Below are positions 46,659 through 55,604 of a DNA stretch of 64,000 nt, piece after piece. Every line of letters begins with the position of its first letter. Position 1 is the first letter of the stretch. The position numbers and the translations under genes are program-made. The stretch comes from Sporosarcina sp. P13 (GTDB taxonomy: Bacteria; Bacillota; Bacilli; Bacillales_A; Planococcaceae), in the NCBI RefSeq assembly GCF_002743055.1, contig NZ_PDYM01000009.1, positions 1-64,000 on the forward strand. Direction: 5' to 3'. Under the pieces are notes generated by a model, which saw only the letters and a list, made by a program, of their open reading frames with translations, did no database searches and had not been told where the DNA came from.

Positions 46659-47807
46659 GTGAAAATAGGGATTGTAGGAAACTATGGGAATGACAATAAC
46701 GGTGATGAAGCTATTTTACTGAGTATCATTTCGCAGGTGACATCGGTGTTCCAAGTTCCAAGTGATGCGATCACGGTATTCAGTAATAATCCAAAGCAAA
46801 CCGCGCAACGCTACCAAGTGATGAGTGCACCTTTGTATTATAAAAAAGGAAATGCAGTTAAAACGTTTGGAGCGACGTATTTGCAAAATAAAAAGATCGT
46901 TAAAACATTCGACTTGTTGATCATTGGCGGTGGCGGGATCTTAATGGACTTATATAAACGTGAAGCGCCTTTATACGGATCTTATGCAATGATGGCTAAA
47001 AGTTCAGGTGTACCTTATGTGATCTATGGTTGTGGAGCTGGTCCACTGAGCAGTGATTTAGGGAAGTGGTTTATTCGTTATATGAGTAAGCATGCGCATA
47101 GTATTTCCGTACGTGATCCAGAATCAGCAGAACTGTTAAAATCTGTAGGCGTAAAAAAGTCCATTGAGGTAATAGGAGACCCCGCATTTTCATTGAAAAA
47201 GGAACGTAGTACTACAGCAGACCGTCCATTGAAAATCGGTGTAACAGCTGTACCTTATTATCATGGAGGGTACTGGCCGGAAAGCAAGGAAGAAATTTAT
47301 CAGCTTTATATAGAAGGAATGGCAAAAAATCTGGATGCTTTAGCAGCTAAACAACCTGTTGAGATCACCTTTTTTGCGACTAAGTTTCCGCAAGATGCAG
47401 ATGTCACGAAAGATATTCAAAAGTTAATGAAAGAGTCTGCTAGTACAACTGTTATCGATCGCAATTTATTGCCTGAAGACTTACTAGAGATTACCGCTTC
47501 ACAAGATCTAGTCATTGGTACTCGATTGCATTCATTGATTTTGGCTACTTGTACCGCAACGCCGGTCATCGCAGTTTGCTATCACCATAAAGTGAACGAC
47601 TTTATGAAGCTTGCCAATTTGGAACATGTAGCGATTCCGATTGGTGAAATGCATGAAGCAACAGATCATTTTTCTAAAGCTTATGAATGGTTAACAGCAG
47701 ATTGGAAAAGTACATGTGAACAGACCGAAAAACTTTCCGCTACATTATACGATGAAGCTATAAAAGGGACACGTCAGTTTACGGAAGCTATAAAAAAACA
47801 CGTGTGA
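46659..47807 (+). CDS. csaB: Polysaccharide pyruvyl transferase, CsaB
   Basis: 382 residues. Family signatures: GNYGNDNNGDEAILLSII at the N terminus, LLIIGGGGILMDLYKREAPLYG near residue 88, SVRDPESAELL near 148, and VIGTRLHSLILATCTATPVIAVCYHHKVNDFM near 285-316. CsaB adds pyruvate ketals to the secondary cell wall polymer, creating the ligand that SLH domains recognise. Five SLH proteins are encoded within 18 kb, so the placement is coherent. GTG 46659 with AAAAGGA upstream. A perfect terminator follows. Confidence 0.92.
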   Translation: MKIGIVGNYGNDNNGDEAILLSIISQVTSVFQVPSDAITVFSNNPKQTAQRYQVMSAPLYYKKGNAVKTFGATYLQNKKIVKTFDLLIIGGGGILMDLYKREAPLYGSYAMMAKSSGVPYVIYGCGAGPLSSDLGKWFIRYMSKHAHSISVRDPESAELLKSVGVKKSIEVIGDPAFSLKKERSTTADRPLKIGVTAVPYYHGGYWPESKEEIYQLYIEGMAKNLDALAAKQPVEITFFATKFPQDADVTKDIQKLMKESASTTVIDRNLLPEDLLEITASQDLVIGTRLHSLILATCTATPVIAVCYHHKVNDFMKLANLEHVAIPIGEMHEATDHFSKAYEWLTADWKSTCEQTEKLSATLYDEAIKGTRQFTEAIKKHV

Positions 47808-47837
47808 GACATTTTTCGTCTCACACGTGTTTTTTAT
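47793..47837. terminator. Bidirectional terminator
   Basis: A perfect 13-bp stem (47798-47810 with 47818-47830) with A and T runs; the csaB stop lies in the stem and the convergent lytTR gene ends at 47838. Confidence 0.9.
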
Positions 47838-48503
47838 TTAAAATCCTAAAAGGGATCGTACATCATTCATATACGTTTGGCTAACGGGCAGTTCTGTGCC
47901 ATCGACCAATGTAATGACTAAATTTGATGAAAAGTCTCTAGAGATCTTTTCAATGCAATTCATGTTAATAATGTAGGAACGATGGATACGTAAGAAAAAC
48001 TTTGGTAACCGAAGATGCAAGTCTTTTAGCGTAAAGCCAATATTATATTGCTCACCAGCTGTGTAAAACCATGTTTTCTTATGGAGGCTTTCAATATAAG
48101 TTACTTGATCTACAGGGATAGGGAACCATTCATCTTCCTTCTTTCCTGTAAGAAATTGTAGCTGATCCCTTTTTAGCACATGAAAGTTTGGCGGCAGGAT
48201 TATGATTAAGGCGCCTGGTTCATCTTTTACGTCTATAGGATAACCAATTCCGAAGTACGACATGCCATACAATGTATTATCCATTACTACTTCAACTTTA
48301 CGTCGTTCTTTAATTGTAGCTTCCGCAATACTTCCAGTTTGGATATTCTGTCCTTCCTTCAAATGAATATCATGCATGCCTGGATCATAATAAATATACC
48401 GATCTGCAATGGCAATGGCGATGGAAGCATCTTTAGGAACCCAATCTTCTAGAATCGTAGCATATTGATGTAGAACTTTTTTAGAAATATCGTTGTTCTC
48501 CAT
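47838..48503 (-). CDS. LytTR-domain transcriptional regulator
   Basis: 221 residues. The C-terminal LytTR DNA-binding domain (about 120-221) has WFYTAGEQYNIGFTLKDL, PKFFLRIHRSYIINMNCI and LVDGTELPVSQTYM. The N-terminal half is not a response-regulator receiver; it looks like a small-molecule sensor (AIAIADRYIYYD, YGMSYFGIGYPI, ALIIILPP), possibly PAS/GAF/CodY-like. ATG 48503 is chosen, with AGGAG 13 nt upstream; the TTG at 48542 has none. It is divergent from isocitrate lyase, so control of that gene is possible but unproven. Confidence 0.82.
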   Translation of the reverse strand: MENNDISKKVLHQYATILEDWVPKDASIAIAIADRYIYYDPGMHDIHLKEGQNIQTGSIAEATIKERRKVEVVMDNTLYGMSYFGIGYPIDVKDEPGALIIILPPNFHVLKRDQLQFLTGKKEDEWFPIPVDQVTYIESLHKKTWFYTAGEQYNIGFTLKDLHLRLPKFFLRIHRSYIINMNCIEKISRDFSSNLVITLVDGTELPVSQTYMNDVRSLLGF

Positions 48504-48608
48504 ATTTTTGCATAATCTCCTCTGTATATAGTTACCTTCCAATCTTTAACCTTTTCATCCATTCTACCATTCTTTCATCCTCTTAAAAAGCCTTTTTGTC
48601 AAAATGGA

Positions 48609-48637
48609 CTGACAATTCCGACGTACTGTTATATAGT
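48609..48637 (+). promoter_or_regulatory. Sigma-A promoter of aceA
   Basis: CTGACA (48609-48614), 17-bp spacer, TATAGT (48632-48637). Confidence 0.72.
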
Positions 48638-48713
48638 AATACCTAACGAAGATAGCTGTTATGAAACAGGTTGTAACAGTTAGCCGTTGAAAAATTGGGA
48701 AGGTGTGAAGATA

Positions 48714-49994
48714 ATGTCAACAAGACAAGAACAAATTGCACAACTGGAAAAAAGCTGGGCCGAGGATAGCCGTTGGAAAGGGATCAAACGTAACTACACT
48801 GCTGAAGATGTAGTTAAACTACGAGGTTCACTTCTAATTCAAAATACACTAGCTGAAAAAGGTGCTGCTCGCCTTTGGAAATCTCTTCATGAAGAAGATT
48901 TCGTCAATGCACTAGGTGCGTTAACAGGTAACCAAGCAGTTCAACAAGTTAAAGCTGGTCTACAAGCAATCTACCTAAGCGGTTGGCAAGTTGCTGCTGA
49001 TGCAAACCTTGCGGGACAAATGTATCCTGACCAAAGTTTATATCCAGCAAACTCTGTACCTGCAGTTGTTAAGCGCATCAACCAAGCACTTCAACGTGCT
49101 GACCAAATCGACCATGCGGAAGGCCGTGAAGATGGGTTTGACTGGTTTGCTCCAATCGTTGCGGACATGGAAGCTGGTTTCGGCGGTCCATTGAACGTGT
49201 TTGAATTGATGAAAGGCATGATCGAAGCAGGTGCTGCTGGTGTTCACTTGGAAGACCAATTAGCTTCTGAAAAGAAATGTGGACACTTGGGTGGTAAAGT
49301 ACTACTTCCTACACAAAACGCAGTACGCAACCTATCTGCTGCACGTCTAGCTGCTGACGTTCTTGGCGTTGACACAGTAATCATCGCTCGTACAGACGCT
49401 GATGCTGCTGATATGGTTACTAGCGACATTGATCCAGTAGATGCAGAATTCCTAACAGGAGAGCGTACACCTGAAGGTTTCTACAAATCTAAGCCAGGTA
49501 TCAAACAAGCAATCGCACGTGGACTTGCGTACGCTGAGTATGCTGACCTAGTATGGTGTGAAACTTCTCACCCATCACTTGAAGAAGCTCAAGAATTTGC
49601 TGATGCAATTCACGCGAAATACCCTGAAAAAATGCTTGCATATAACTGTTCGCCTTCATTTAACTGGAAAGCGAACTTGGATGATGCAACAATCGAGAAG
49701 TACCAGGTTGAGCTTGGTAAAATGGGTTATAAGTTCCAGTTCGTAACACTTGCTGGTTTCCACACATTGAACCACAGCATGTTCGAATTGGCTCATGGCT
49801 ACAAGACTCGCGGCATGGGCGCTTACTCAGAGCTTCAGCAAGCTGAGTTCGATAACGAAGTTAAAGGATACACTGCTACACGTCACCAACGTGAAGTTGG
49901 AACAGGTTACTTCGATGAAGTCGCACAAGTTATCTCTGAAGGTCAATCTTCAACAACTGCTATGTCTGGTTCAACTGAAACAGCACAGTTCTAA
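48714..49994 (+). CDS. aceA: Isocitrate lyase
   Basis: 426 residues, full-length ICL family 1. Catalytic loop [14 protein letters not shown] near residue 185 with the active-site Cys, Mg site [10 protein letters not shown] near 150, and [19 protein letters not shown] near 345. Splits isocitrate into succinate and glyoxylate for growth on acetate or fatty acids. ATG 48714 follows GGAAGGTG; a start 9 codons earlier lacks a site. Malate synthase is not in this window; instead a glyoxylate-type aminotransferase follows. Strong codon bias suggests high expression. Confidence 0.96.
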   Translation: MSTRQEQIAQLEKSWAEDSRWKGIKRNYTAEDVVKLRGSLLIQNTLAEKGAARLWKSLHEEDFVNALGALTGNQAVQQVKAGLQAIYLSGWQVAADANLAGQMYPDQSLYPANSVPAVVKRINQALQRADQIDHAEGREDGFDWFAPIVADMEAGFGGPLNVFELMKGMIEAGAAGVHLEDQLASEKKCGHLGGKVLLPTQNAVRNLSAARLAADVLGVDTVIIARTDADAADMVTSDIDPVDAEFLTGERTPEGFYKSKPGIKQAIARGLAYAEYADLVWCETSHPSLEEAQEFADAIHAKYPEKMLAYNCSPSFNWKANLDDATIEKYQVELGKMGYKFQFVTLAGFHTLNHSMFELAHGYKTRGMGAYSELQQAEFDNEVKGYTATRHQREVGTGYFDEVAQVISEGQSSTTAMSGSTETAQF

Positions 49995-50067
49995 TACTAG
50001 TTTTATAGCGTTACCGAATGTGACCTTGGGGAGAAAGTCACACTCGTTTTAACAAAGGGGTATTTAT

Positions 50068-50160
50068 ATGATAATGGGACCACCTCATCTTCCAGTAGAT
50101 GTCGTGATAAGTAGAAGGAAATTGGATGAAAGTCCAATTTCCTTCTTTTCTTTTATTTGA
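50068..50160 (+). CDS. Possible 30-aa peptide ending in a terminator
   Basis: A 30-codon frame (MIMGPPHLPVDVVISRRK...) begins 8 nt after AAAGGGG. Its second half is encoded by the terminator hairpin, so that part is not free to vary as protein. It could be a real small gene, a leader peptide or chance. No family recognised. Confidence 0.3.
   Translation: MIMGPPHLPVDVVISRRKLDESPISFFSFI
50113..50152 (+). terminator. Intrinsic terminator after aceA
   Basis: A 14-bp stem (50113-50126 with 50133-50146) followed by a T-rich run. Confidence 0.88.
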
Positions 50161-50219
50161 AAATTTTTTCTATTGTGGCTAGTATAGTAGATACACAGAG
50201 GAATAAAAGGAGGAACGAA

Positions 50220-51392
50220 ATGATGAAAAACGAAGAGATGTTATTAATTCCGGGACCTACTCCTGTAGTAGATTCCATTTATGATGCAATGGCGAGCGAA
50301 ACGCGATCTCACACAGATCCACGTTTTGTGAAAATCTATAAGCATACAATTGATCAAACGAGAGAAATATTTAATACGACCGGGGAAGTTTTTGTCGTGG
50401 CGGGTTCAGGTACAATCGCGATGGAAATGGCTATTGTTAACACGATTGCAGAAGGAGAGAGTCTTCTCATCGTAAGTCATGGCTATTTTGGCGATCGTTT
50501 CATCAAGTTAGGACAAGCGTTTGGAATTCAAGTAGATGTACTACAAGCTGAATGGGGCCAGCAAGTATCTCCAGAAGACCTTGATCGCAAACTTTCAGAA
50601 GGAAATTATAAAGCAGTTACTGTAACGCATGCAGATACATCTACAGGAGTTGCTGCTGACTTGGATGCAATTGTGCCAGTTATCAAGAAGCATGGTGCAT
50701 TAGTAATCGTAGATGGTGTCTGTGCGTCTACAGCAATGGAAGAGGATATGAGCAAGGAATACGGTGGGGAGGGCAATACACTCGACATCGTTTTGACAGG
50801 TTCCCAAAAAGCGATTGGCGTGCCTCCGGGTCTAGCGCTTGTGGCATTTAATCAAAAAGCACTTGATGCACGTGCGGCAATGGAAAGAGTACAAGCCTAT
50901 TACTGTGATATTTATAATTGGATTCCAGTCATGCATGATCCATCGAAATACTTTGCAACACCTGCAGTGAACTTGATCTATGCTTTAGAAGAGGGACTGC
51001 GCATTGTTTTAGAAGAAGGAATGGAAAAACGTATCGCAAGACATATAGCATTTGGACGTGCTGTACGTCAAAGCTTGGCTGTCTACGGTATGAAAGCTTT
51101 AGCATCAGAAGAAGTAGCAGCACCTACATTGAGCTGTATTCTATATCCAGAGGGTGTGGATGATGCGAAGTTCCGTGCGGCAATGGCAGACAAAGGAACA
51201 ATCTTGTCTGGTTCATTAGCACATTTGGCAGGCAAAGCGTTCCGTATCGGACATATGGGGAACTCTACAGCAGATATGCTAGAGAAAGCGGTCATGCAAA
51301 TTGGTGAAACGTTAAACGAAATGGGTCATCAAGTAGATATTTCCAAAGCACAAGCGGTATTTTTAAGTGAGGTTAAGCAGATAACCGTATAA
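50220..51392 (+). CDS. PLP-dependent alanine/serine-glyoxylate-type aminotransferase
   Basis: 390 residues, fold-type I class V. It has IPGPTPVVDSIYDAM at the N terminus, GSGTIAMEMA near residue 63 (phosphate binding), VDGVCASTAMEED near 165-177 (PLP Asp) and Schiff-base Lys in LTGSQKAIGVPPG near 198. Relatives use glyoxylate as amino acceptor (AGXT, SPT, PucG). Adjacent isocitrate lyase makes glyoxylate, so conversion of glyoxylate to glycine is a coherent guess. AAGGAGGAAC precedes ATG 50220; the longer start at 50157 lies before that site. A terminator follows. Confidence 0.87.
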   Translation: MMKNEEMLLIPGPTPVVDSIYDAMASETRSHTDPRFVKIYKHTIDQTREIFNTTGEVFVVAGSGTIAMEMAIVNTIAEGESLLIVSHGYFGDRFIKLGQAFGIQVDVLQAEWGQQVSPEDLDRKLSEGNYKAVTVTHADTSTGVAADLDAIVPVIKKHGALVIVDGVCASTAMEEDMSKEYGGEGNTLDIVLTGSQKAIGVPPGLALVAFNQKALDARAAMERVQAYYCDIYNWIPVMHDPSKYFATPAVNLIYALEEGLRIVLEEGMEKRIARHIAFGRAVRQSLAVYGMKALASEEVAAPTLSCILYPEGVDDAKFRAAMADKGTILSGSLAHLAGKAFRIGHMGNSTADMLEKAVMQIGETLNEMGHQVDISKAQAVFLSEVKQITV

Positions 51393-51396
51393 ATTA

Positions 51397-51439
51397 TAAA
51401 GTCGCCACGGGAAGATTTCTTCCCAGAGCGACTTTTTAA
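51397..51439 (+). terminator. Intrinsic terminator
   Basis: Outer stem AAAGTCGC (51398-51405) with GCGACTTT (51428-51435) and inner stem GGGAAGA/TCTTCCC. Confidence 0.88.
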
Positions 51440-51484
51440 TTTCTCTGTTCTCTTTACATGTTTCGTATTATGGATTTAGTAAAT

Positions 51485-51870
51485 TCTAGCCACTTCAATC
51501 CGCTTCTTTTATATAGAGAAGCAATTCGTCACTGAACCCACTTCGGCGCTGGCGGATGGCTCCCGCAATAAGCCAGAAAGGAAGACCGCCTCTCTGTCTT
51601 ATTGCTACGCCTACCGCTTGTAAGGCGCCTGCGTTTGGTAAGGAGAGGTAAGTAGCATAGTTTTTTGAAGTTAGTAATAGATTCAGTAAGTTCTAGCCAC
51701 TTTAATCCGCATCTGTATGTAGGGGAGTAATTCATCACTGTACTCACTTCGGCGCTGGCGGATGGCTCCCACAATAAGCCAGATAGGAAGTGCACCTATC
51801 CGTCTTATTGCTACGCCTACCGCTTGTAAGGCGCCTGCGTTTTGTGAAGAGAAGTATGTAACATAGTACT
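51485..51870 (-). repeat. Structured repeat family A, two units
   Basis: Two ~206-bp units in opposite orientation to the pair at 1-345; the ACTTCGGCGCTGGCGG block starts at 51540 and 51746. Hairpin arms are GCAATAAG (51565-51572)/CTTATTGC (51598-51605) in one unit and ACAATAAG (51771-51778)/CTTATTGC (51804-51811) in the other. Sequence between the hairpins is also conserved with the left-hand copies, including GGCGCCTTACAAGCGGTAGGC. Confidence 0.88.
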
Positions 51871-51914
51871 TTAAAGTTTAAAAGTGAATGTTACTATGTA
51901 TCAAAGACTACTAA

Positions 51915-52670
51915 AACTACACTGTACTCAATAGCGTAGGCACAACTGCGGGGTCAGCCGAAGCCATGAGACAACTAGCGCGTCCTTCGCTAGCTGGCTC
52001 ATGGCGGGAGGCAATCCCCCACGTGCCGAAGCGATGATAGAAAACCGACCTTTACTAACTTCAGTATCGAAAAAAAGTCGAGCAACGCCCCAACACAAAG
52101 TGATTTTCCTACGTACAGAAACCCATCCAACCTACCTTGCACTCAAAAAGCGAAGGCACAACTGCGGGGTCAGCCGAAGCGGTGATAGGAAACCGAACTT
52201 TACTAACTTCAGTATCGAAAAAAAGTCGAGCAACGCCCCAACACAAAGTGATTTTCCTACGTACAGAAACCCATCCAACCTACCTTGCACTCAAAAAGCG
52301 AAGGCACAACTGCGGGGTCAGCCGAAACAAAGAGACAGCTAGCGTCCTTTGCTAGTTGGCTCTTTGTGGGAGGCAATCCCCCACGTGCCGAAGCGATGAT
52401 AGAAAACCGACCTGCACTACCTTCAGCACCGTGAATAAGTCGAGCAACGACACAACACAAAATGGTTTTCCTACGTACAGAAGCCTACTAAAACTACACT
52501 GCACTCAAAAAGCGAAGGCACAACTGCGGGGTCAGCCGAAGCCATGAGACAACTAGCGCGTCCTTCGCTAGCTGGCTCCTGGCGGGAGGCAATCCCCCAC
52601 GTGCCGAAGCGGTAATAGAAAACTGACCTGCACTACCTTCAGTACCGTAAAAAAGTCGAGCAACGACACA
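51915..52670 (+). repeat. Structured repeat family B, four units in tandem
   Basis: Four units begin CACAACTGCGGGGTCAGCCG at 51941, 52157, 52305 and 52519 (spacing 216, 148 and 214 bp). Full units carry a hairpin and a GGCGGGAGGCAATCCCCCACG tail (shown in part). Arms: CCATGAG (51964-51970)/CTCATGG (51998-52004); CAAAGAG (52328-52334)/CTCTTTG (52360-52366); CCATGAG (52542-52548)/CTCCTGG (52576-52582). Unit 2 lacks the ~68-bp hairpin segment, bounded by short GCCGAAG repeats. Reading frames here are repeat artefacts. Confidence 0.88.
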
Positions 52671-52716
52671 AATAACCCCTCTCAAGATCAAAACCTTGAA
52701 AGGGGGGGGGAGTGCA

Positions 52717-54381
52717 TTACTGCTTGTAATAATATTGGTATAGCCCTTGATAAATCGCATCCGCATAAATATTAGCATACGTTTCACTAGTCAGCTTCTT
52801 ATAATCATCAGCATTTGACAAGAAACCAAGCTCAACAAGAACAGCTGCGACATTATTATTACGTATCACGTAGAAACGACTATCCTTCACGCCGCGATCA
52901 ACCATATTTGCCTTCTGTACAATATTACGCTGAATGAAAGTTGCTAAATCGCGACTTTCAGTAGCATTCACATTACTAGAAGAATCATAAAACGTTTCCG
53001 TACCTTTTGCAGTAAAACCTGCTGCATTCACATGAATCGATACAAAGGCTTCTGCATAATTACTTTTAGCGAAATTTGTACGTTCCTCCAACGAATAATA
53101 CTTATCCGTAGAACGTGTCATTAATACTTTCGCACCTGCACTTCTCAACTTTGCTTCTAACTTCTTTGAAACATTTAATGTGATCGTTTTTTCTGTTTGA
53201 CTACTCTTGACTGTACCCGGGTCGTGTCCACCATGTCCAGCATCTACAACGATGACTCGATCTCGTAATGGGTTGCCTGTTTGGTTCAGCAGCTTAAGAT
53301 ACGTTTTATGGACATAACCTGTTGTACTACCCATACGAATTTTTGCCCAGTAACCTGAGATAGAAAGGACTTCAACTTTCTGTCCAATCTTAAGCGATGC
53401 TACTAATGGTGCGCTTGAGTTGCCCGCTGAACGTACATTCAAATTAGTAACAGTCACTTTACCCATCAATTTAGCTGAAGGAGTAGGTGTTGGCGGTTCT
53501 GGCTTAGGCGGTATAGGTGCTGGTTTATCTGAGTCTAAATTAGTAGTTGTATAGTATTCGTGAATATATCCTTCAACACCAGCTATATTTACTTTCAACC
53601 ACACGCCTGTACTACCGATTACTTCTACAAGTGTACCGTTAGGCAATGCGTCGATAATTTTAGATGATGCAGAAGGAGCACTGCGTACATTCAATGGATC
53701 TTTGTCGTCGCCTGTTTTAACCTTTACATATTTGACACTTGATTGTTGATCAGGAGCTTTTACTTTAAGTGCAAACTGCTTATCCAATGCGCGTGCTACG
53801 AACAAAGCGAAGTGAGAACGAATGAGTTTTTCTTGAGGTAAGAACTTTTTGTTGTCACCTTGTGTAATACCTGCATAATACAGTCCATTAATTCGTTCTG
53901 CATACTTATGATTGGAGACATCTGTTAACACTAAAGGCTTTTGAGCTGTGACTTTTTCTGATAATTTAAACGCAACAGATAGTGCGTAGGCCATTTCCTC
54001 GCGTTTAATCTCTTCGTTTGGATTGAAGCGACCATTGCTGTTTAAAATAAAGAAACCTTTTTGAAGAGCAATATTAGCATACTTGTATTGTTCACTAGCG
54101 GGATCTAGCCCAACAATTTTCATATTAATTAGAGGGACATTTTGATTACCTGTCGCAATAACAAGCATTTTCGCGACGTGTGAACGTCTTAACTTGTCTC
54201 TCGGATTAAAATTAATAGATTTATTAACAATACCTTTATTTGCTATGTAGTGAACTTCCTTAAAGTATTCCCGCTCGGCAGGGACGTCGGAAAATTTGAA
54301 GCTTGCTAATGACTGAAGAGGTGAGAGTATTAAGATGGTTAGCAACAATAGAATAGTAGTTGCCCATTTGAAATAATTCAT
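52717..54381 (-). CDS. SLH-SH3b N-acetylmuramoyl-L-alanine amidase (Amidase_3)
   Basis: 554 residues. Signal peptide (ends LAS near residue 27), three SLH-type domains (about 28-200, GRFNPNEEIKREEM), two SH3b domains (PLNVRSAPSASSKIIDALPNG near 235; NLNVRSAGNSSAPLVASLKIG near 310). A C-terminal Amidase_3 domain follows from about 375: zinc His in VVDAGHGGHDPGT, Glu/His in VSIHVNAAGFTAKGTE, and the catalytic Glu in VELGFLSNADDY. Cleaves the peptide from muramic acid. AAGGAGGAAC precedes ATG 54381. It is wall-anchored through SLH, consistent with the CsaB system. Confidence 0.92.
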   Translation of the reverse strand: MNYFKWATTILLLLTILILSPLQSLASFKFSDVPAEREYFKEVHYIANKGIVNKSINFNPRDKLRRSHVAKMLVIATGNQNVPLINMKIVGLDPASEQYKYANIALQKGFFILNSNGRFNPNEEIKREEMAYALSVAFKLSEKVTAQKPLVLTDVSNHKYAERINGLYYAGITQGDNKKFLPQEKLIRSHFALFVARALDKQFALKVKAPDQQSSVKYVKVKTGDDKDPLNVRSAPSASSKIIDALPNGTLVEVIGSTGVWLKVNIAGVEGYIHEYYTTTNLDSDKPAPIPPKPEPPTPTPSAKLMGKVTVTNLNVRSAGNSSAPLVASLKIGQKVEVLSISGYWAKIRMGSTTGYVHKTYLKLLNQTGNPLRDRVIVVDAGHGGHDPGTVKSSQTEKTITLNVSKKLEAKLRSAGAKVLMTRSTDKYYSLEERTNFAKSNYAEAFVSIHVNAAGFTAKGTETFYDSSSNVNATESRDLATFIQRNIVQKANMVDRGVKDSRFYVIRNNNVAAVLVELGFLSNADDYKKLTSETYANIYADAIYQGLYQYYYKQ

Positions 54382-54550
54382 GAGTTCCTCCTTAAATATA
54401 GTTTATTACAAGACCCATAGGTTCATTTTACCAATGTTGAAAAGTGAATACTAGTCGTTTTCTCTACTATTCATAAATTAATAACTTCTGCGAATTTGAT
54501 TCTTAATAACCAAAAAATCGAATGCTCTAGGAGAACATTCGAAAAGAAGG

Positions 54551-55492
54551 TTATTTAGTAATACGATTCATGAAAGCATGTAGGTGTTTACTAGACACTT
54601 TATCATTTAAGCCAAATGTTCCATCGCCATATCCACTTGTAATATTGTGATAGTAAAGAATGTTGATATATTCAGTGGCCCAGTGGTTGGCCGGTACATC
54701 TTTAAAATTTGCGATAGCTGATCCACGCAAGCCAAAAGCTCTAACTAATATTTTAGCCATTTGTGCGCGAGTTAATTCTTTGTTTGGGTTGAAATTTCCT
54801 TGGAAACCTGAAAAGATATTTGCTTCTGCAACTGCTAAAATCGCATGGTAATGTGGATTTGATTCATCGACATCTTTAAATGTCAAGTTACCTGTCGTTT
54901 GCTCTAGCCCAAGTGCATCCGCAAGTTCTTGTGCAACTTCTGCACGTGTAGCATAAATAACTTCTCTAACAGGAGCTGCTGCTGCGAATTGTGATTCAGC
55001 TTTACTAGTTTCATTGTCTATAGTGGGTTTGTTATTATTTTCAGTAGTGAAGTCAGTCACACGACGAGCACCAATATAGCGGCTTTTCCAATAGTATGGA
55101 TCATCCAGGGAAGATACCATTACACCTTTACTTACAGAAGCGTGTATGAAGTTATTAGAACCTATGTAAATCCCAACGTGTGAAACACCACGACCTGATG
55201 TATTGAAGAAAACTAAATCCCCTACTACTAGGTTGCTTTTTGAAACTGGTGTACCTATAGCCATTTGTTGGCCCGTTGTTCGCGGCAATGAGACGCCTTC
55301 TTTTTTGAATACATATTGTGTATATCCTGAACAATCAAAAGCATTTGGAGTTGTCCCACCTAATAGATAAGGTGTCCCTAAATAGTTACGCGCAGTGCTT
55401 ATTAATGACGTTGGTGAGTTTGCGGACGCAAAATCTGGTGCAATTGATAAGAATAAAAAACTTGCCAAGACCAGAGACATTAGACGTTTCAT
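54551..55492 (-). CDS. NlpC/P60 endopeptidase with C-terminal SLH domains
   Basis: 313 residues. Signal peptide (ends ASA, residue ~24), NlpC/P60 domain (about 28-150) with catalytic Cys in NAFDCSGYTQYVF, His in VSHVGIYIGSNNFIHAS, a linker, then SLH domains from about 180 (FKDVDESNPHYHAILAVAEANI, NFKDVPANHWATEYI, GYGDGTFGLND). GGGGAA lies upstream of ATG 55492. A triple WalR-type box ~85 bp upstream predicts WalRK control. It is probably a wall-remodelling hydrolase held by SLH. Confidence 0.9.
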   Translation of the reverse strand: MKRLMSLVLASFLFLSIAPDFASANSPTSLISTARNYLGTPYLLGGTTPNAFDCSGYTQYVFKKEGVSLPRTTGQQMAIGTPVSKSNLVVGDLVFFNTSGRGVSHVGIYIGSNNFIHASVSKGVMVSSLDDPYYWKSRYIGARRVTDFTTENNNKPTIDNETSKAESQFAAAAPVREVIYATRAEVAQELADALGLEQTTGNLTFKDVDESNPHYHAILAVAEANIFSGFQGNFNPNKELTRAQMAKILVRAFGLRGSAIANFKDVPANHWATEYINILYYHNITSGYGDGTFGLNDKVSSKHLHAFMNRITK

Positions 55493-55576
55493 GCTGTTCT
55501 CAAATTCCCCTTTCGCACAATCAACTGCTGTGCTTAGTAATCTAGGAATATATTAGCATTTATAAACATGATATTT

Positions 55577-55604
55577 GTTACAGTTATATTACAAGAGCAT
55601 TACA
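55577..55604 (-). promoter_or_regulatory. Triple WalR box
   Basis: On the minus strand, TGTAAT-N5-TGTAAT-N5-TGTAAC (55599-55604, 55588-55593, 55577-55582): three in-phase WalR half-sites instead of the usual two, in the same orientation as the NlpC/P60-SLH gene. Confidence 0.75.

Noticed and set aside
52001-52547. Several 60-110 codon frames in the repeat block
   Set aside because: They repeat with the DNA units in different frames and have no ribosome sites; products of the repeated sequence.
51915-52670. CRISPR or transposon with terminal repeats
   Set aside because: Units of 148-216 bp are homologous along their whole length; no transposase gene is present.
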